64,000 nucleotides of DNA from Lentilactobacillus fungorum. GTDB lineage: Bacteria > Bacillota > Bacilli > Lactobacillales > Lactobacillaceae. This document shows, one piece after another, positions 24,345 to 32,943 of this stretch. The stretch is from contig NZ_BNJR01000007.1 of NCBI RefSeq assembly GCF_016860605.1, positions 165,477 through 229,476 on the forward strand, given 5' to 3'. Numbering within the stretch: position 1 is the stretch's first letter; each line of letters begins with the position of its first letter. A model generated the notes under the pieces. The model searched no databases. It was not told the DNA's origin and saw nothing but the letters and a program-made list of their open reading frames with translations. Both the position numbers and the translations under genes were made by a program.

Positions 24345-25868
24345 GTGATTGATTATAATAAGAAATTACCACAAGAGGATGAACACATTGAATATAAAAC
24401 CAGTAAAAATGCATTTCCAAAGGATGCATGGGAAACTATTTCGGCGTTTATGAATACTGATGGTGGGGTATTAGTTCTTGGCATTGAGGAAATTAAAGGG
24501 CATCAATTTATGATCGCTGGGGTTCACGATTCACAGAATATTAAAGACGAATTTTGGTCTAGTATTAATAATAAAAGTGTTCTCAGCTATAATGGCTTCA
24601 AAAACAGTGATATTAAAACTATCCGAACGGATACTACAGAAGTTATTCAAATTCAAGTTCGCGAAGCTCCTGATTCAGAGAAACCTGTATTTCTTAGAGG
24701 GGATGAACGGCAAGCATATGTCCGTAACGGGGCAACAGATGCTAAAGCCAGAGGAGAGTCGTTAATGACATTAGTGCGTCTTTCAAGAGATAATTTGGAT
24801 ACAAAAGTTTTACCTAATTATGGAATTGATGATTTGAGTGAAAACAGTATACAAGATTATAAAAGTATGCTGGTAAAACGTGAAACCTATCGTTATTATA
24901 CGAATTATCCTTTGGAGAAATTTCTTCGGGGTATTGGGGTTTTATCAAAAGATTATGATAATAATGGAAAAATAGGGGTGACAGCTGGTGGATTATTGTT
25001 TTTTGGACTTAATAACTCTATCCTACATGCCTTTCCAAACTTTCAACTAGATTATTTTGATAAAAGTCATCCGGAGCATGATCGATGGAGTAGAAGAATT
25101 TCATCAATTGAAGAAGATTTGAATATATTTTCATTTTTTAGAAGAACTGAAGAAGCATTGCTAGCCAATACCCCCGGAAATTTTGAAATGGATCGAAACG
25201 GGCAAAGAATCGATACGTTTGGTTCTATGGCAGTGGCCTTACGCGAAGGACTGATTAACATGTTAATGCATGCAGATTATTTTGGAGAGTCACCACTTGT
25301 TGTGAACAATCTAACCAAATATTATGAATTTCAAAATCCGGGGAAAATGAAGATTCCTTCTAATGAATTTTTCACAACTAATAACTCTAGCACAAGAAAC
25401 CCAATAATTTCAAAGCTGTTTATCCAAATGGGGATTGGTGAACGCGCGGGTCATGGTGGTGAAAAGATATATGAATCCGCGGTTACAAACCATTTCAGAC
25501 AACCTGAAATTAGGACTGACTTGAAAGGCACTCAACTAACTATTTGGAAAGTAGATTATGCAGAATCCTTTGGTGGAAAAGACATCAATAAAAGAGAAAG
25601 AGCTGTTCTGAAAGCGATTGTCAGTTCCCGAAGACCGGGATTATCTCACAAAGAAATCGAAACGCAAACTCAACTTTCAAGATCTAGGGTTACAACAGCT
25701 CTAAATTCCTTAATTTTAAAGCAAATTCTGGTAGTTAGTGGTAGAGGACCCTCAACCAGATATGGGCTTCCGCAAACCAATGAACAAATAATTGCCCAAG
25801 CGCAGGCTATTCCTGATATGCTGAGGCAATTAATGAGTACAAATAAAAATTCAAAATCTAAAAAATAA
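24345..25868 (+). CDS. Schlafen AlbA_2 domain ATP-binding transcriptional regulator
   Basis: A 507-residue protein. An AlbA_2 (Schlafen-like, divergent AAA_4) domain is at about residues 12-130 (EDEHIEYKTSKNAF, FMNTDGGVLVLGIEE). A HATPase_c_4-like C-domain includes ALREGLINMLMHADYF and MGIGERAGHGGEKIYESA, and a winged helix lies near the end (LSHKEIETQTQLSRSRVTTA). GTG 24345 is chosen because GGAG lies 8 bases upstream and the domain begins soon after. The open frame further upstream reads through the iterons and has no family similarity. The base composition is AT-richer than neighbours, suggesting transfer. Proteins of this family are regulators, and some act in defence. Confidence 0.82.
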   Translation: MIDYNKKLPQEDEHIEYKTSKNAFPKDAWETISAFMNTDGGVLVLGIEEIKGHQFMIAGVHDSQNIKDEFWSSINNKSVLSYNGFKNSDIKTIRTDTTEVIQIQVREAPDSEKPVFLRGDERQAYVRNGATDAKARGESLMTLVRLSRDNLDTKVLPNYGIDDLSENSIQDYKSMLVKRETYRYYTNYPLEKFLRGIGVLSKDYDNNGKIGVTAGGLLFFGLNNSILHAFPNFQLDYFDKSHPEHDRWSRRISSIEEDLNIFSFFRRTEEALLANTPGNFEMDRNGQRIDTFGSMAVALREGLINMLMHADYFGESPLVVNNLTKYYEFQNPGKMKIPSNEFFTTNNSSTRNPIISKLFIQMGIGERAGHGGEKIYESAVTNHFRQPEIRTDLKGTQLTIWKVDYAESFGGKDINKRERAVLKAIVSSRRPGLSHKEIETQTQLSRSRVTTALNSLILKQILVVSGRGPSTRYGLPQTNEQIIAQAQAIPDMLRQLMSTNKNSKSKK

Positions 25869-25869
25869 T

Positions 25870-26454
25870 TCACTCAAACGGGTGCTCATGCAACAACTTC
25901 GTATAAAAACGAATCTCATGAAAAGCATCGTCCAAACGCTCAGAAAAATGATCACTATTTTTGGCATCCAAAACCAAATGGCCAGTGGGCGTGAAGTTCG
26001 TATTGGCGTTCCATAGCAAGACCGGCGTTGGTAATACGATCATCTTTAGCATCTGTAGGATTTCCACAAAGGAAGCTGCTGCCAGCATGCCACCGTCGCT
26101 ATAGTAAGAATAGGAAATGATTTGGACTGGCTTGCGATTGACTTCTGGGCCGACGTAATCTAAGGCGTTTTTTAAAGTTCCCGGGATAGCATGGTCGTAT
26201 TCCGGGGTCACAATTACGTAACCATCTTCATGGTTGAGTTGACTGAGCCAGCGCTTTTCGTTAGCTTTCAAGTCTTGAATGCCCTCAGATAACGGCGTTT
26301 CGTCGTGATGATACGGCTCTAATGGGAAATCATCTAACTTAATCCAATCAAACTGCACATCGTTAGTGTCTGAATACGTCGATTGCAAGTAATTAAAAAC
26401 GGACTCCCCAAGCTTGCTTCTAACCGATCCTAAAATAACACCAATTTTTACCAT
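25870..26454 (-). CDS. NADPH-dependent FMN reductase
   Basis: A 194-residue flavodoxin-fold protein of the NADPH-dependent FMN reductase family. It starts IGVILGSVRSKLGESV (FMN phosphate loop) and has YVIVTPEYDHAIPGTLKNAL, the conserved flavin-binding segment. ATG 26454 follows GGGAGGC at 8 bases. It converges with the AlbA_2 gene, with one base between their stop codons. Related proteins reduce quinones, azo dyes or chromate. Confidence 0.88.
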   Translation of the reverse strand: MVKIGVILGSVRSKLGESVFNYLQSTYSDTNDVQFDWIKLDDFPLEPYHHDETPLSEGIQDLKANEKRWLSQLNHEDGYVIVTPEYDHAIPGTLKNALDYVGPEVNRKPVQIISYSYYSDGGMLAAASFVEILQMLKMIVLPTPVLLWNANTNFTPTGHLVLDAKNSDHFSERLDDAFHEIRFYTKLLHEHPFE

Positions 26455-26552
26455 TAATTTATGCCTCCCGAATATACTCACGCTTGAAATAAGTTACCAC
26501 AATAAAACGGGTGCCAGCTATTTGGCACTCCAGTTAAAGTTGAGCGAGCGAC

Positions 26553-27041
26553 CTACTTTGAGGTCAACTGACGATAAAGCTCGTCGCTGATGATGTGGTT
26601 GGTCCACATCCAAGCCATGTGACCTAAAGCTTCTGAGAAGTGTTCTTCAACTGGTTGGTCAACGGGTGCTGGAACGGTACCCATTGCCGGCATGACGCCA
26701 AGATGACAGGCTCCCCAAACGCCGAGGCCAAATAGTGTCCCTTGGCCGAGTCGAATGAAAGGAACGAAGTGGCCGGCGACACTATAAAAGACGGCAAATG
26801 AAGTTGAAAAACCAAAGTGAATGAGATAGCTGACCCAGGGAAGTTGTTGTTCCGAATAGGTGTATGTGGCATGGGTCACTTTTTCAGGCACGCCAAACTG
26901 TTGGAGTAATTTCTGCGGCGGATTGGTTTGATCCCGCTTAGGTGTTCGTGGCGGCAGCACATTTTCCCAGCCTAACTTTACTAGTCCAGAAACAACGCCG
27001 GCCACGCCACCAGCAATGACGGCTGCTTTCCAATTAATCAT
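26553..27041 (-). CDS. YagU family (DUF1440) inner membrane protein
   Basis: A 162-residue protein with four hydrophobic segments. KAAVIAGGVAGVVSGLVKLG at the N-terminus, LPPRTPKRDQTNPP and a C-terminal EALGHMAWMWTNHIISDEL match the YagU/DUF1440 pattern, a family linked to acid resistance in E. coli. ATG 27041 or TTG 27047 may be the start, AAAGGAG lying 9 to 16 bases upstream. Role here is unknown. Confidence 0.8.
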   Translation of the reverse strand: MINWKAAVIAGGVAGVVSGLVKLGWENVLPPRTPKRDQTNPPQKLLQQFGVPEKVTHATYTYSEQQLPWVSYLIHFGFSTSFAVFYSVAGHFVPFIRLGQGTLFGLGVWGACHLGVMPAMGTVPAPVDQPVEEHFSEALGHMAWMWTNHIISDELYRQLTSK

Positions 27042-27184
27042 TTTCAAAACGATCACGCTCCTTTGAACGTCAAAAGTCACAAGCAACTTTATTAATATAA
27101 CTTCATTATAACGAAAAACCAATATAAGAGTGAAACTTCTTTCTTTGATGTATGATGAAGGCGAAAAATGAGGAGGTGTTGGTA

Positions 27185-27400
27185 ATGAGGTGGACTGGTT
27201 GGCGAATTTCAAACTTGGTATTAGCACTTATCTTTATGATCGTTAGCTTAGTGATTTTGATTCGAAAAACCGATGGCGCCGGGGTTGCGCAATCACCAGA
27301 ACTAAGAATGATCACGCTAATGATTTGGGTTGGCTTCGTGGCGGCACTGGTGGTTTTGGAGGTGATTGTTCGATTGGTAATGCGGAAGCGAAAGCAGTAA
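27185..27400 (+). CDS. Small two-helix membrane protein
   Basis: A 71-residue protein with two hydrophobic helices (NLVLALIFMIVSLVILI and MIWVGFVAALVVLEVIV) and a basic C-terminus RKRKQ. ATG 27185 has a strong GAGGAGGTG upstream. I do not recognise the family. It is 57 bases before another membrane protein gene on the same strand. Confidence 0.65.
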   Translation: MRWTGWRISNLVLALIFMIVSLVILIRKTDGAGVAQSPELRMITLMIWVGFVAALVVLEVIVRLVMRKRKQ

Positions 27401-27456
27401 TTAGCTTTGATGGAAGGATTACTAAGATGTAATTAATCATAAGAGGGTGCAGTGAA

Positions 27457-27849
27457 ATGAAAAAAGCTGATGAGGGCAGCCAAATTCATCGATTAACAAT
27501 GACTGCCGGATTATTTTATGTTCAAACAGCGATGCTAATTGGAATTGTGATTTATGATTTTTTCAAACATGGTACTAGTTACGTTGCTAGTCACCCAATT
27601 ATCTTGGTATTATTTGTTACTTTATTTTTATCTGGTATTTGGGAAATGTGGCTTTCAAATGACTTATCCAAGTCCCACGGCCTTCTCCAAGCCGGAATCG
27701 GCATCTTACTTTTTGATTTAGTTGCTGCAATCTTTCTGTTACTTAATTTAGGGAAGCCTGGTGTCATTATTTACGTGAGTTGTATTGTACTGGGTTCACT
27801 AATTGTGTTTATTGCAGCTGCTTTGATTATACGAGCCAAGAAATCTTAA
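27457..27849 (+). CDS. Four-helix membrane protein, unknown function
   Basis: A 130-residue protein with four hydrophobic segments (AGLFYVQTAMLIGIVIYDF, PIILVLFVTLFLSGI, LLQAGIGILLFDLVAAIFLL, VSCIVLGSLIVFIAAALI). Ribosome binding site is AGAGGGTG. It probably forms an operon with the 71-residue membrane protein and ends before a strong hairpin. Confidence 0.65.
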   Translation: MKKADEGSQIHRLTMTAGLFYVQTAMLIGIVIYDFFKHGTSYVASHPIILVLFVTLFLSGIWEMWLSNDLSKSHGLLQAGIGILLFDLVAAIFLLLNLGKPGVIIYVSCIVLGSLIVFIAAALIIRAKKS

Positions 27850-27878
27850 TGGTCAGTAAGAATAAGTTGCTTGTTACG

Positions 27879-27919
27879 TTAAAATCCCCTTGGTTGTTGA
27901 GCAACTAAGGGGATTTTAA
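27879..27919 (+). terminator. Strong hairpin after membrane protein genes
   Basis: Arms TTAAAATCCCCTT and AAGGGGATTTTAA are perfectly complementary, with GTTGTTGAGCAAC pairing in the loop. The following U-run is poor, but position and stability fit a terminator. From here to 28401 I see no intact gene. A minus-strand stretch with several stops (about 28190 to 28000) could be a decayed small gene. Confidence 0.65.
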
Positions 27920-28401
27920 GAACGATTACGGCGTTTATTTTTGTACATAGTTAATGCTAAATCTAATTTACATTACTATAATCCTTTCTCAATTGGTTGA
28001 TGATTTATCCATTCGTTCAAATCATCAGGTTATTGATAATCCTCAGAAGTCTCTCCGTAGGTTACATATTTTTCAGACAGCATTTCTTCCGAAATCACTG
28101 TTTGATGTTTATTGATTTTCCATATTTAAAAAGAAAACATGATTATTTTCTGATTTTACCAACTTTGTCTCGCAGTTACTATTTGTCATGTGAGATCCCC
28201 TATTTTCTATTTGATGATTAGAATAATCGGTTAGCATGGTAATAACAGCAGAAGAAAGTAAATTGTTGTCTGACGATCGCCCAACTCAAGATAATATTGA
28301 CATTCACAGTGACTGTCTTTATATTAAATATAATTCAAAAGTTAAAGTAAAATGATATTTTAATGTGAGATCGAAGTTTACTATCATTGAGGTGATTCAC
28401 C

Positions 28402-28869
28402 ATGAAATTAAGAGTGATCCTACGCTTTGCTCTTCAAACTGCCATTATTTTGGTGCTGGGTTACTTTTTCAATTTGAACAAAAACGCTCAGTTCAATTTT
28501 AATTGGAATGGGTTTAATATCTGGCTCATAGTCTCGTGGGCTTGTCAGTTACCGCTCTGTATTCGAAAACAATTGTACCCGGCATACCGGTCGCTGGCGA
28601 CTCAAGGGCTTAAGCAATACGGTGAGGATGTTAAGCAATTCGGCGCTAAACAGGTCACTAAGAATGATTGGAGCATCACTAATCCAAGAGCTATTCAGGC
28701 TGATCAGACTGTTTTTTATTCCAAACTGCATGATGATCAATATGGGGCAGTGCTCAAAATTGCACTGGCGGTGGTTTACGGACTGCTGGGGCCGGTGGTT
28801 TTGTTGGGCTTGGTTGGATTTGACTTTGTGTATCACTCCGGTAGAAGGAGAATTAATAAACGTAGTTAG
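28402..28869 (+). CDS. Membrane protein, unknown function
   Basis: A 155-residue protein with hydrophobic segments at about 9-22, 36-52 and 121-145 and a charged middle loop. GAGGTGATTCACC precedes ATG 28402, a very good ribosome binding site. I do not recognise the family. It stands alone between AT-rich intergenic regions. Confidence 0.65.
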   Translation: MKLRVILRFALQTAIILVLGYFFNLNKNAQFNFNWNGFNIWLIVSWACQLPLCIRKQLYPAYRSLATQGLKQYGEDVKQFGAKQVTKNDWSITNPRAIQADQTVFYSKLHDDQYGAVLKIALAVVYGLLGPVVLLGLVGFDFVYHSGRRRINKRS

Positions 28870-28920
28870 TAGTAAAATAATCGTTAAAAGGGAGACGCTA
28901 TTTTATTCAAGAAGATGTTC

Positions 28921-28998
28921 TTAGTGCTTTCGATTAAAAAATAGCCAGCCAATTAATTTCAGAATGCTAATAATCAAACTATGAGTTTTAATGGACAT
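28921..28998 (-). CDS. 25-residue hydrophobic peptide, candidate type I toxin
   Basis: A 25-codon frame (start 28998) encoding one membrane helix followed by a basic tail (LIISILKLIGWLFF, NRKH). AAAGGAGAG lies just upstream, a near-ideal ribosome binding site. A sequence of related complement (AAAAGGGAGACGCTAT at 28886-28901 on the plus strand) lies beyond the stop, so the 5' and 3' ends of the mRNA could pair and hide the ribosome binding site. These are hallmarks of Fst/TisB-like toxins. No known family is recognised and the antitoxin RNA is not identified. Confidence 0.5.
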   Translation of the reverse strand: MSIKTHSLIISILKLIGWLFFNRKH

Positions 28999-29043
28999 CG
29001 CGCTCTCCTTTAAAATGATTATGACTTTTGCCTATCAAAATAT

Positions 29044-29096
29044 AAAAAATGAGGATCACTTCTTTTATCTATTGAAGTTTTCCTCATTTTATTTTT
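29044..29096. terminator. Two-way terminator
   Basis: AAAAAATGAGGA and TCCTCATTTTATTTTT form a long stem (with CTTC/GAAG inside). It terminates the PadR-DUF1700 operon on the minus strand and has a T-rich end on the plus strand too. Confidence 0.75.
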
Positions 29097-29114
29097 AAGG
29101 ACTGCTGTCTCTCA

Positions 29115-29285
29115 TCAAAATCCCAAAAACCAATACCAAGGGCGATAATCAATATTTCCGGGATAGTTAAACATATTAAAATTAAAGCCACCAAGTGCCA
29201 ACCCGGCCACAAACAGCACGACACCTAAGACCAATAGTAAACCAGCAATTCGCCAATAATTATCTTTTAACCAAATCAATAACAT
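29115..29285 (-). CDS. Small membrane protein of PadR-DUF1700 operon
   Basis: A 56-residue protein with one hydrophobic helix (RIAGLLLVLGVVLFVAGLAL) and an aromatic tail ending RPWYWFLGF. ATG 29285 follows AAGGAGG and lies one base after the stop codon of the DUF1700 gene. It likely works with that protein. No family is recognised. Confidence 0.7.
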   Translation of the reverse strand: MLLIWLKDNYWRIAGLLLVLGVVLFVAGLALGGFNFNMFNYPGNIDYRPWYWFLGF

Positions 29286-29286
29286 T

Positions 29287-29865
29287 TTAATAGGCCTCCT
29301 TGAACTTACTAATGAGCCACTTTGAAAAAGCAATTGAGGCGATTGAAAAGTATTTAATGCTCCACCAAGCGATGGCACCAACCAGTAGTGCCAAGCTGAA
29401 CCCAATTAAGGAAGCGCCAAGTTCAGCCGTTCCAATCGCCGAGCCAACCTTGAATAAAGAAACAATTCCGGCTGGTAGCCCATATGCACCAATAATTAGA
29501 AATGACAGTGATAAAAGAATGAATCCAGCCGGGATCATCCAAACCAGTAAGTACCCAAGTAAGATGAGGATAATGCCAAGTAGCAACAGAGAACACCAGA
29601 GCGGTGAACCAATGACTAGCGCCAGAATAAGCAACACTAACCAGGTAGTCGGGAAATGAGTCTTAGGGTGATCTTCACTCATGATATTCTTGACAATTGT
29701 CTTAGGATTATCCAATCCATTTACAACTTGATCTTCACTAATGGACCGCTCTTCTGACTCATCCGCAATGAGTTCGCGGTAGTCTTGGAGATAACGATCG
29801 ATATCGACAACGTGTGATCGTTTCAAATTAGTTTGTAATTGGTCTAAAAACTCAGCTTTATTCAT
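29287..29865 (-). CDS. DUF1700/HAAS family membrane protein
   Basis: A 192-residue protein. The first 75 residues form the helical HAAS/DUF1700 domain (MNKAEFLDQLQTNLK, then YLQDYRELIADESEERSIS), and the rest contains four or five membrane segments. DUF1700 genes typically sit next to PadR regulators, as here. ATG 29865 lies in the end of the padR gene (8-base overlap) after GAGAGG. The job is probably envelope-related. The biochemical function is not known. Confidence 0.88.
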   Translation of the reverse strand: MNKAEFLDQLQTNLKRSHVVDIDRYLQDYRELIADESEERSISEDQVVNGLDNPKTIVKNIMSEDHPKTHFPTTWLVLLILALVIGSPLWCSLLLLGIILILLGYLLVWMIPAGFILLSLSFLIIGAYGLPAGIVSLFKVGSAIGTAELGASLIGFSLALLVGAIAWWSIKYFSIASIAFSKWLISKFKEAY

Positions 29866-30175
29866 TTTCGAACGCCTCTCTAACGAATTGATAAATACTT
29901 TCAATCTGCCCTTGTTCGGTTAAAAATTCTTTGGCCCGAGTGATGCCTTGTGACGTCAAATGATAGTAGCGCCGGACACGATTGTTATAAATTTCGTTAT
30001 GACTGGTAATATATTCGTTCTTCTCTAGCCTCTTTAAGATTGGGTATAGTGTTGATTCTGAAATCGGGAAAGTTGCTTCCACATCTTTAATGATCTTGTA
30101 TCCATACGAATCACCTTTGTTTAAGACTGCCAAGATACAATATTCCAAAAAGCCTTTTTTTAACTGTGGATTCAT
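29858..30175 (-). CDS. PadR family transcriptional regulator
   Basis: A 105-residue winged-helix protein with YCILAVLNKGDSYGYKIIKD, then ISESTLYPILKRLEKNEYI (recognition helix) and RRYYHLTSQG (wing), a standard PadR N-domain with short C-terminal helix. ATG 30175 follows AAAGGAGG. It is the first gene of an operon with DUF1700 and the 56-residue protein. A palindromic site overlaps its promoter, so it probably represses itself. Confidence 0.92.
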   Translation of the reverse strand: MNPQLKKGFLEYCILAVLNKGDSYGYKIIKDVEATFPISESTLYPILKRLEKNEYITSHNEIYNNRVRRYYHLTSQGITRAKEFLTEQGQIESIYQFVREAFENE

Positions 30176-30194
30176 TACTATCCCTCCTTTCGAG

Positions 30195-30226
30195 AATACT
30201 ATACAACGCATAGTATTAAAATTCAA
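30195..30226 (-). promoter_or_regulatory. PadR promoter with overlapping operator
   Basis: On the minus strand, TTGAAT (30221-30226) and TATAGT (30198-30203) are 17 bp apart. The inverted repeat AATACTAT-N7-ATAGTATT (30195-30217) covers the -10 region and the spacer, as expected of an autoregulatory repressor site. Confidence 0.75.
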
Positions 30227-30373
30227 TAGTATTACTTTAATAATTGATGGTTTAACCAAAAAATCTTATGGTATCCGATTTCTGGCGGAGAGGGTCGCCA
30301 ATTAATTCTAACTGGCGTAAACTAAAAATAATAATCAAACTGATGGATAAATCAAAAGTGGGTGACTAAGCAC

Positions 30374-31135
30374 GTGAAATTTGTATTTGATGTAGATGGG
30401 ACGATTAGTTTTGATGGCAGATCAATTGATTCTAAAATTATTGAGAAGATTCAGGCGCTCACGACTAATCGACAAGATATTATATTTGCTTCAGCCAGGC
30501 CAATTAGGGATTTACTTCCCATCATTAATGGCTTTTCAGCTGGCCCGTTAATTGGTGGCAATGGGTCGATTATTTCCGTAAACGGACAAGTTCAGGTTGT
30601 GAAATCAATTAGCTTACCGGACTATGAGCTGCTCCGATCGATTATTCAATCAGAACAATTGGATTATCTAGTTGACGGCAGTTGGAATTATTCGGCAAGG
30701 GTAACGTCAACTAATGCGATCTTAAACCAACTAGATCAAGGACACTTGGCCCGTAAAGTCCCACTCGTTGAGATTAAACAGCCAATTAAGGTGATTTTGC
30801 TGGATTTATCTGATCAATTGCAGGCTTCAATTAGTGCGATATTAAAAGAACAAACGGCTTTATCAATTGTTGAGCATCAACAGGAACATAACCTTGATTT
30901 AACAGCCCAAGGTGTCAATAAATTCACAACATTGCAACAACTGTTTCCAGACGAGTCATATGTCGCTTTCGGCAATGATGTTAATGATAGCGAATTGATG
31001 ATGCATGCAAAACGAAGCGTTTGGATTGGTCGTTCACCAGCAAATGACTTCTGGCAGCCAGATTTTAACGGGGCTGCTAACGTTTCTGGCGTATTGGGGG
31101 CGCTCAGCCAAGTTCAGAGTTGGCTAAATCACTGA
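30374..31135 (+). CDS. HAD superfamily phosphatase (Cof type)
   Basis: A 253-residue HAD hydrolase of the Cof/sugar phosphatase subclass. Motif I is FDVDGTIS (aspartate nucleophile), motif II lies near IIFASARP, and motif IV is FGNDVNDSELM. GTG 30374 is chosen because the family starts at the motif I strand and GGGTG lies 9 bases upstream. GTG 30362 is an alternative. Its 3' end overlaps the remains of an opposing gene. Confidence 0.88.
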   Translation: MKFVFDVDGTISFDGRSIDSKIIEKIQALTTNRQDIIFASARPIRDLLPIINGFSAGPLIGGNGSIISVNGQVQVVKSISLPDYELLRSIIQSEQLDYLVDGSWNYSARVTSTNAILNQLDQGHLARKVPLVEIKQPIKVILLDLSDQLQASISAILKEQTALSIVEHQQEHNLDLTAQGVNKFTTLQQLFPDESYVAFGNDVNDSELMMHAKRSVWIGRSPANDFWQPDFNGAANVSGVLGALSQVQSWLNH

Positions 31136-31229
31136 ATGACCTGTAATGATTAGTAATAAGGGCAGAAAAGTTAAATGTATTTTTGAGGCCGTTTTGAAGG
31201 TCAATGACTAATAAAGCAGTATTTTTCAT
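31104..31229 (-). pseudogene. Isochorismatase family hydrolase, 5' fragment
   Basis: On the minus strand, ATG 31229 with AAGGAG upstream begins KNTALLVIDLQNGL, the signature N-terminus with the catalytic aspartate of isochorismatase-like cysteine hydrolases. Similarity stops after about 20-25 residues and the frame ends after 41 codons inside the HAD gene. This is a truncated relic that keeps its translation signals. Upstream, 31230-31448 holds only the promoter region of the next gene (TATAAT at 31375-31380). Confidence 0.6.
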
Positions 31230-31448
31230 GAGAGACTCCTTAGTGACAATGTTTAAGCAAAGTGTGCGCCAGGATGCTTCAAAGTCAAATTAGCTAAGAC
31301 GTTAGGGCGCTACACGATTTATGAGATTTACTAAAAAAATTATAAAAACATCCGATGTCAGAAGATATAACGTGTATAATATCAATTAAGGAATCCCTAA
31401 CAAAAAGCTTAGAGTGACCTTAAAAATCGATTATGACGGGGGCTTTTG

Positions 31449-32771
31449 ATGAAAACTGCTGATGATATTCGGAAATTAGCCAAAGACGAAGATGTTGCAT
31501 ATTTAAGAATGAGCTTTTCTGATCTCAATGGGGCGTTGAAAAACGTCGAAATCCCAATCGATTTGTTAGATGTCGCATTGAATAATCAAGTCAAAATTGA
31601 TGGGTCATCAATCACCGGTTTTTTACCGATTCAGAATTCTGATATGTACTTATATCCTGATTTGAATACGTGGACGGTCTATCCTTGGATTACGACGGGT
31701 GGCAAAACGGCTTCAATGATCTGTGACGTTCACAATAGTGATGGCACTCCATTTGTCGGCGACCCGCGGTTTGTTTTAAAACGCCTGGATGCTTCTCTAA
31801 GCGAGATTGGTTGCGGTCACTTAAACGTTGGTGCGGAAATGGAATATTTCTTATTCAAGGCTGATGAAGCTGGTAAGCCAACCAATCAACTAAACGATCA
31901 GGCATCGTATTTTGATGTTTACCCAGATGATCGTGGTGAGGCTTGTCGGCGAGAAACGGTTAACACGTTAAAGGCGATGGGCTTTTCAATTGTCGCTAAC
32001 CACCATGAGGTTGCTCCCGGACAATGTGAAATTGATTTTAAGTTTGATAATGCAGTCAAAACAGCTGATCGGATTCAATTGTTGAAATTGGCTACGAAGA
32101 CCGTTGCGGTTAAGTATGGACTGCGGGCTACATTTATGCCGAAACCCAAATCTGGTGTGAACGGTTCAGGGATGCATTTGAACACGTCGCTATTTGATGA
32201 TTCTCGGAATTTGTTTGATGATTCGAATGCCAAAAACGGTTTGTCAGAATTAGCAATGCACTATTTGGCAGGCATCTTGGCGCATGCCCAAGCGTTCACT
32301 GCGATCACCAACCCCACCATCAATAGTTATAAACGATTAGTTCCAGGATACGAAGCGCCAACCTATGTTGCTTGGGCTATCGCCAACCGGACGGCCTTGG
32401 TTCGAGTGCCAGATGGTCGCGGACCGCAAACCCGGTTTGAATTGCGAAGTGGTGATCCGGCGGCCAACCCGTATTTGGCAATTGCCGCAATCCTGGCTTC
32501 TGGCTTGGACGGCATCAAGAATAAATTAACCCCGCCTAAGAACGTTGAAGACAATATTTATAATATGTCAACTGAACAACGAAGCACCGCGCAGATTACC
32601 CAACTCCCAACCTCGTTGCCCAAAGCGTTGACAAATTTGCAAGCTGATCAAGCACTCTTTGAAGCTTTGGGGAGCGTTACTTCTAAGTATCTGCAAGTTA
32701 AGCAAACAGAATTGACCCGTTTTCAATTGAGTGTCACTGACTGGGAGAAGCAGACTTACTTTAATGTTTAA
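31449..32771 (+). CDS. glnA: Glutamine synthetase, type I
   Basis: A 440-residue type I glutamine synthetase (glutamate + NH3 + ATP to glutamine). The beta-grasp domain carries LRMSFSDLNGALKNVEIP, and the catalytic domain has GAEMEYFLFK, NHHEVAPGQCEIDF, GVNGSGMHLN, NPTINSYKRLVPGYEAP and FELRSGDPAANPYLA. ATG 31449 follows a GGGGGC box. No glnR precedes it. The position normally His in the GQHEIDF motif (from memory of Bacillus GlnA) is Cys193 here. GlnA sequences include paralogs acting on other amines, so physiological substrate is likely but not certain to be glutamate/ammonia. Confidence 0.88.
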   Translation: MKTADDIRKLAKDEDVAYLRMSFSDLNGALKNVEIPIDLLDVALNNQVKIDGSSITGFLPIQNSDMYLYPDLNTWTVYPWITTGGKTASMICDVHNSDGTPFVGDPRFVLKRLDASLSEIGCGHLNVGAEMEYFLFKADEAGKPTNQLNDQASYFDVYPDDRGEACRRETVNTLKAMGFSIVANHHEVAPGQCEIDFKFDNAVKTADRIQLLKLATKTVAVKYGLRATFMPKPKSGVNGSGMHLNTSLFDDSRNLFDDSNAKNGLSELAMHYLAGILAHAQAFTAITNPTINSYKRLVPGYEAPTYVAWAIANRTALVRVPDGRGPQTRFELRSGDPAANPYLAIAAILASGLDGIKNKLTPPKNVEDNIYNMSTEQRSTAQITQLPTSLPKALTNLQADQALFEALGSVTSKYLQVKQTELTRFQLSVTDWEKQTYFNV

Positions 32772-32943
32772 CCGATAAAAAAGACGCCTGAAAAAAACAA
32801 ATGCACCACTATTAGATGATGAGATAATCGGCTAAATTTTGATTCGAATTTTTAGGCGACCACTTTACGTGTCAAAACGTGATTGACAATTGAACGCTAG
32901 TTTGGAACCCTCTGATTCTAATAAATAGTTAGGAGAGGAAAGA

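Noticed and set aside
27997..28221. A 74-codon plus-strand frame, and on the minus strand broken frames reading ISEEMLSEKYVTYGETSEDYQ-like sequence
   Set aside because: The plus-strand frame has no ribosome binding site and an odd composition. The minus-strand pieces are plausible as a decayed small gene, but I could not tie them to a family.
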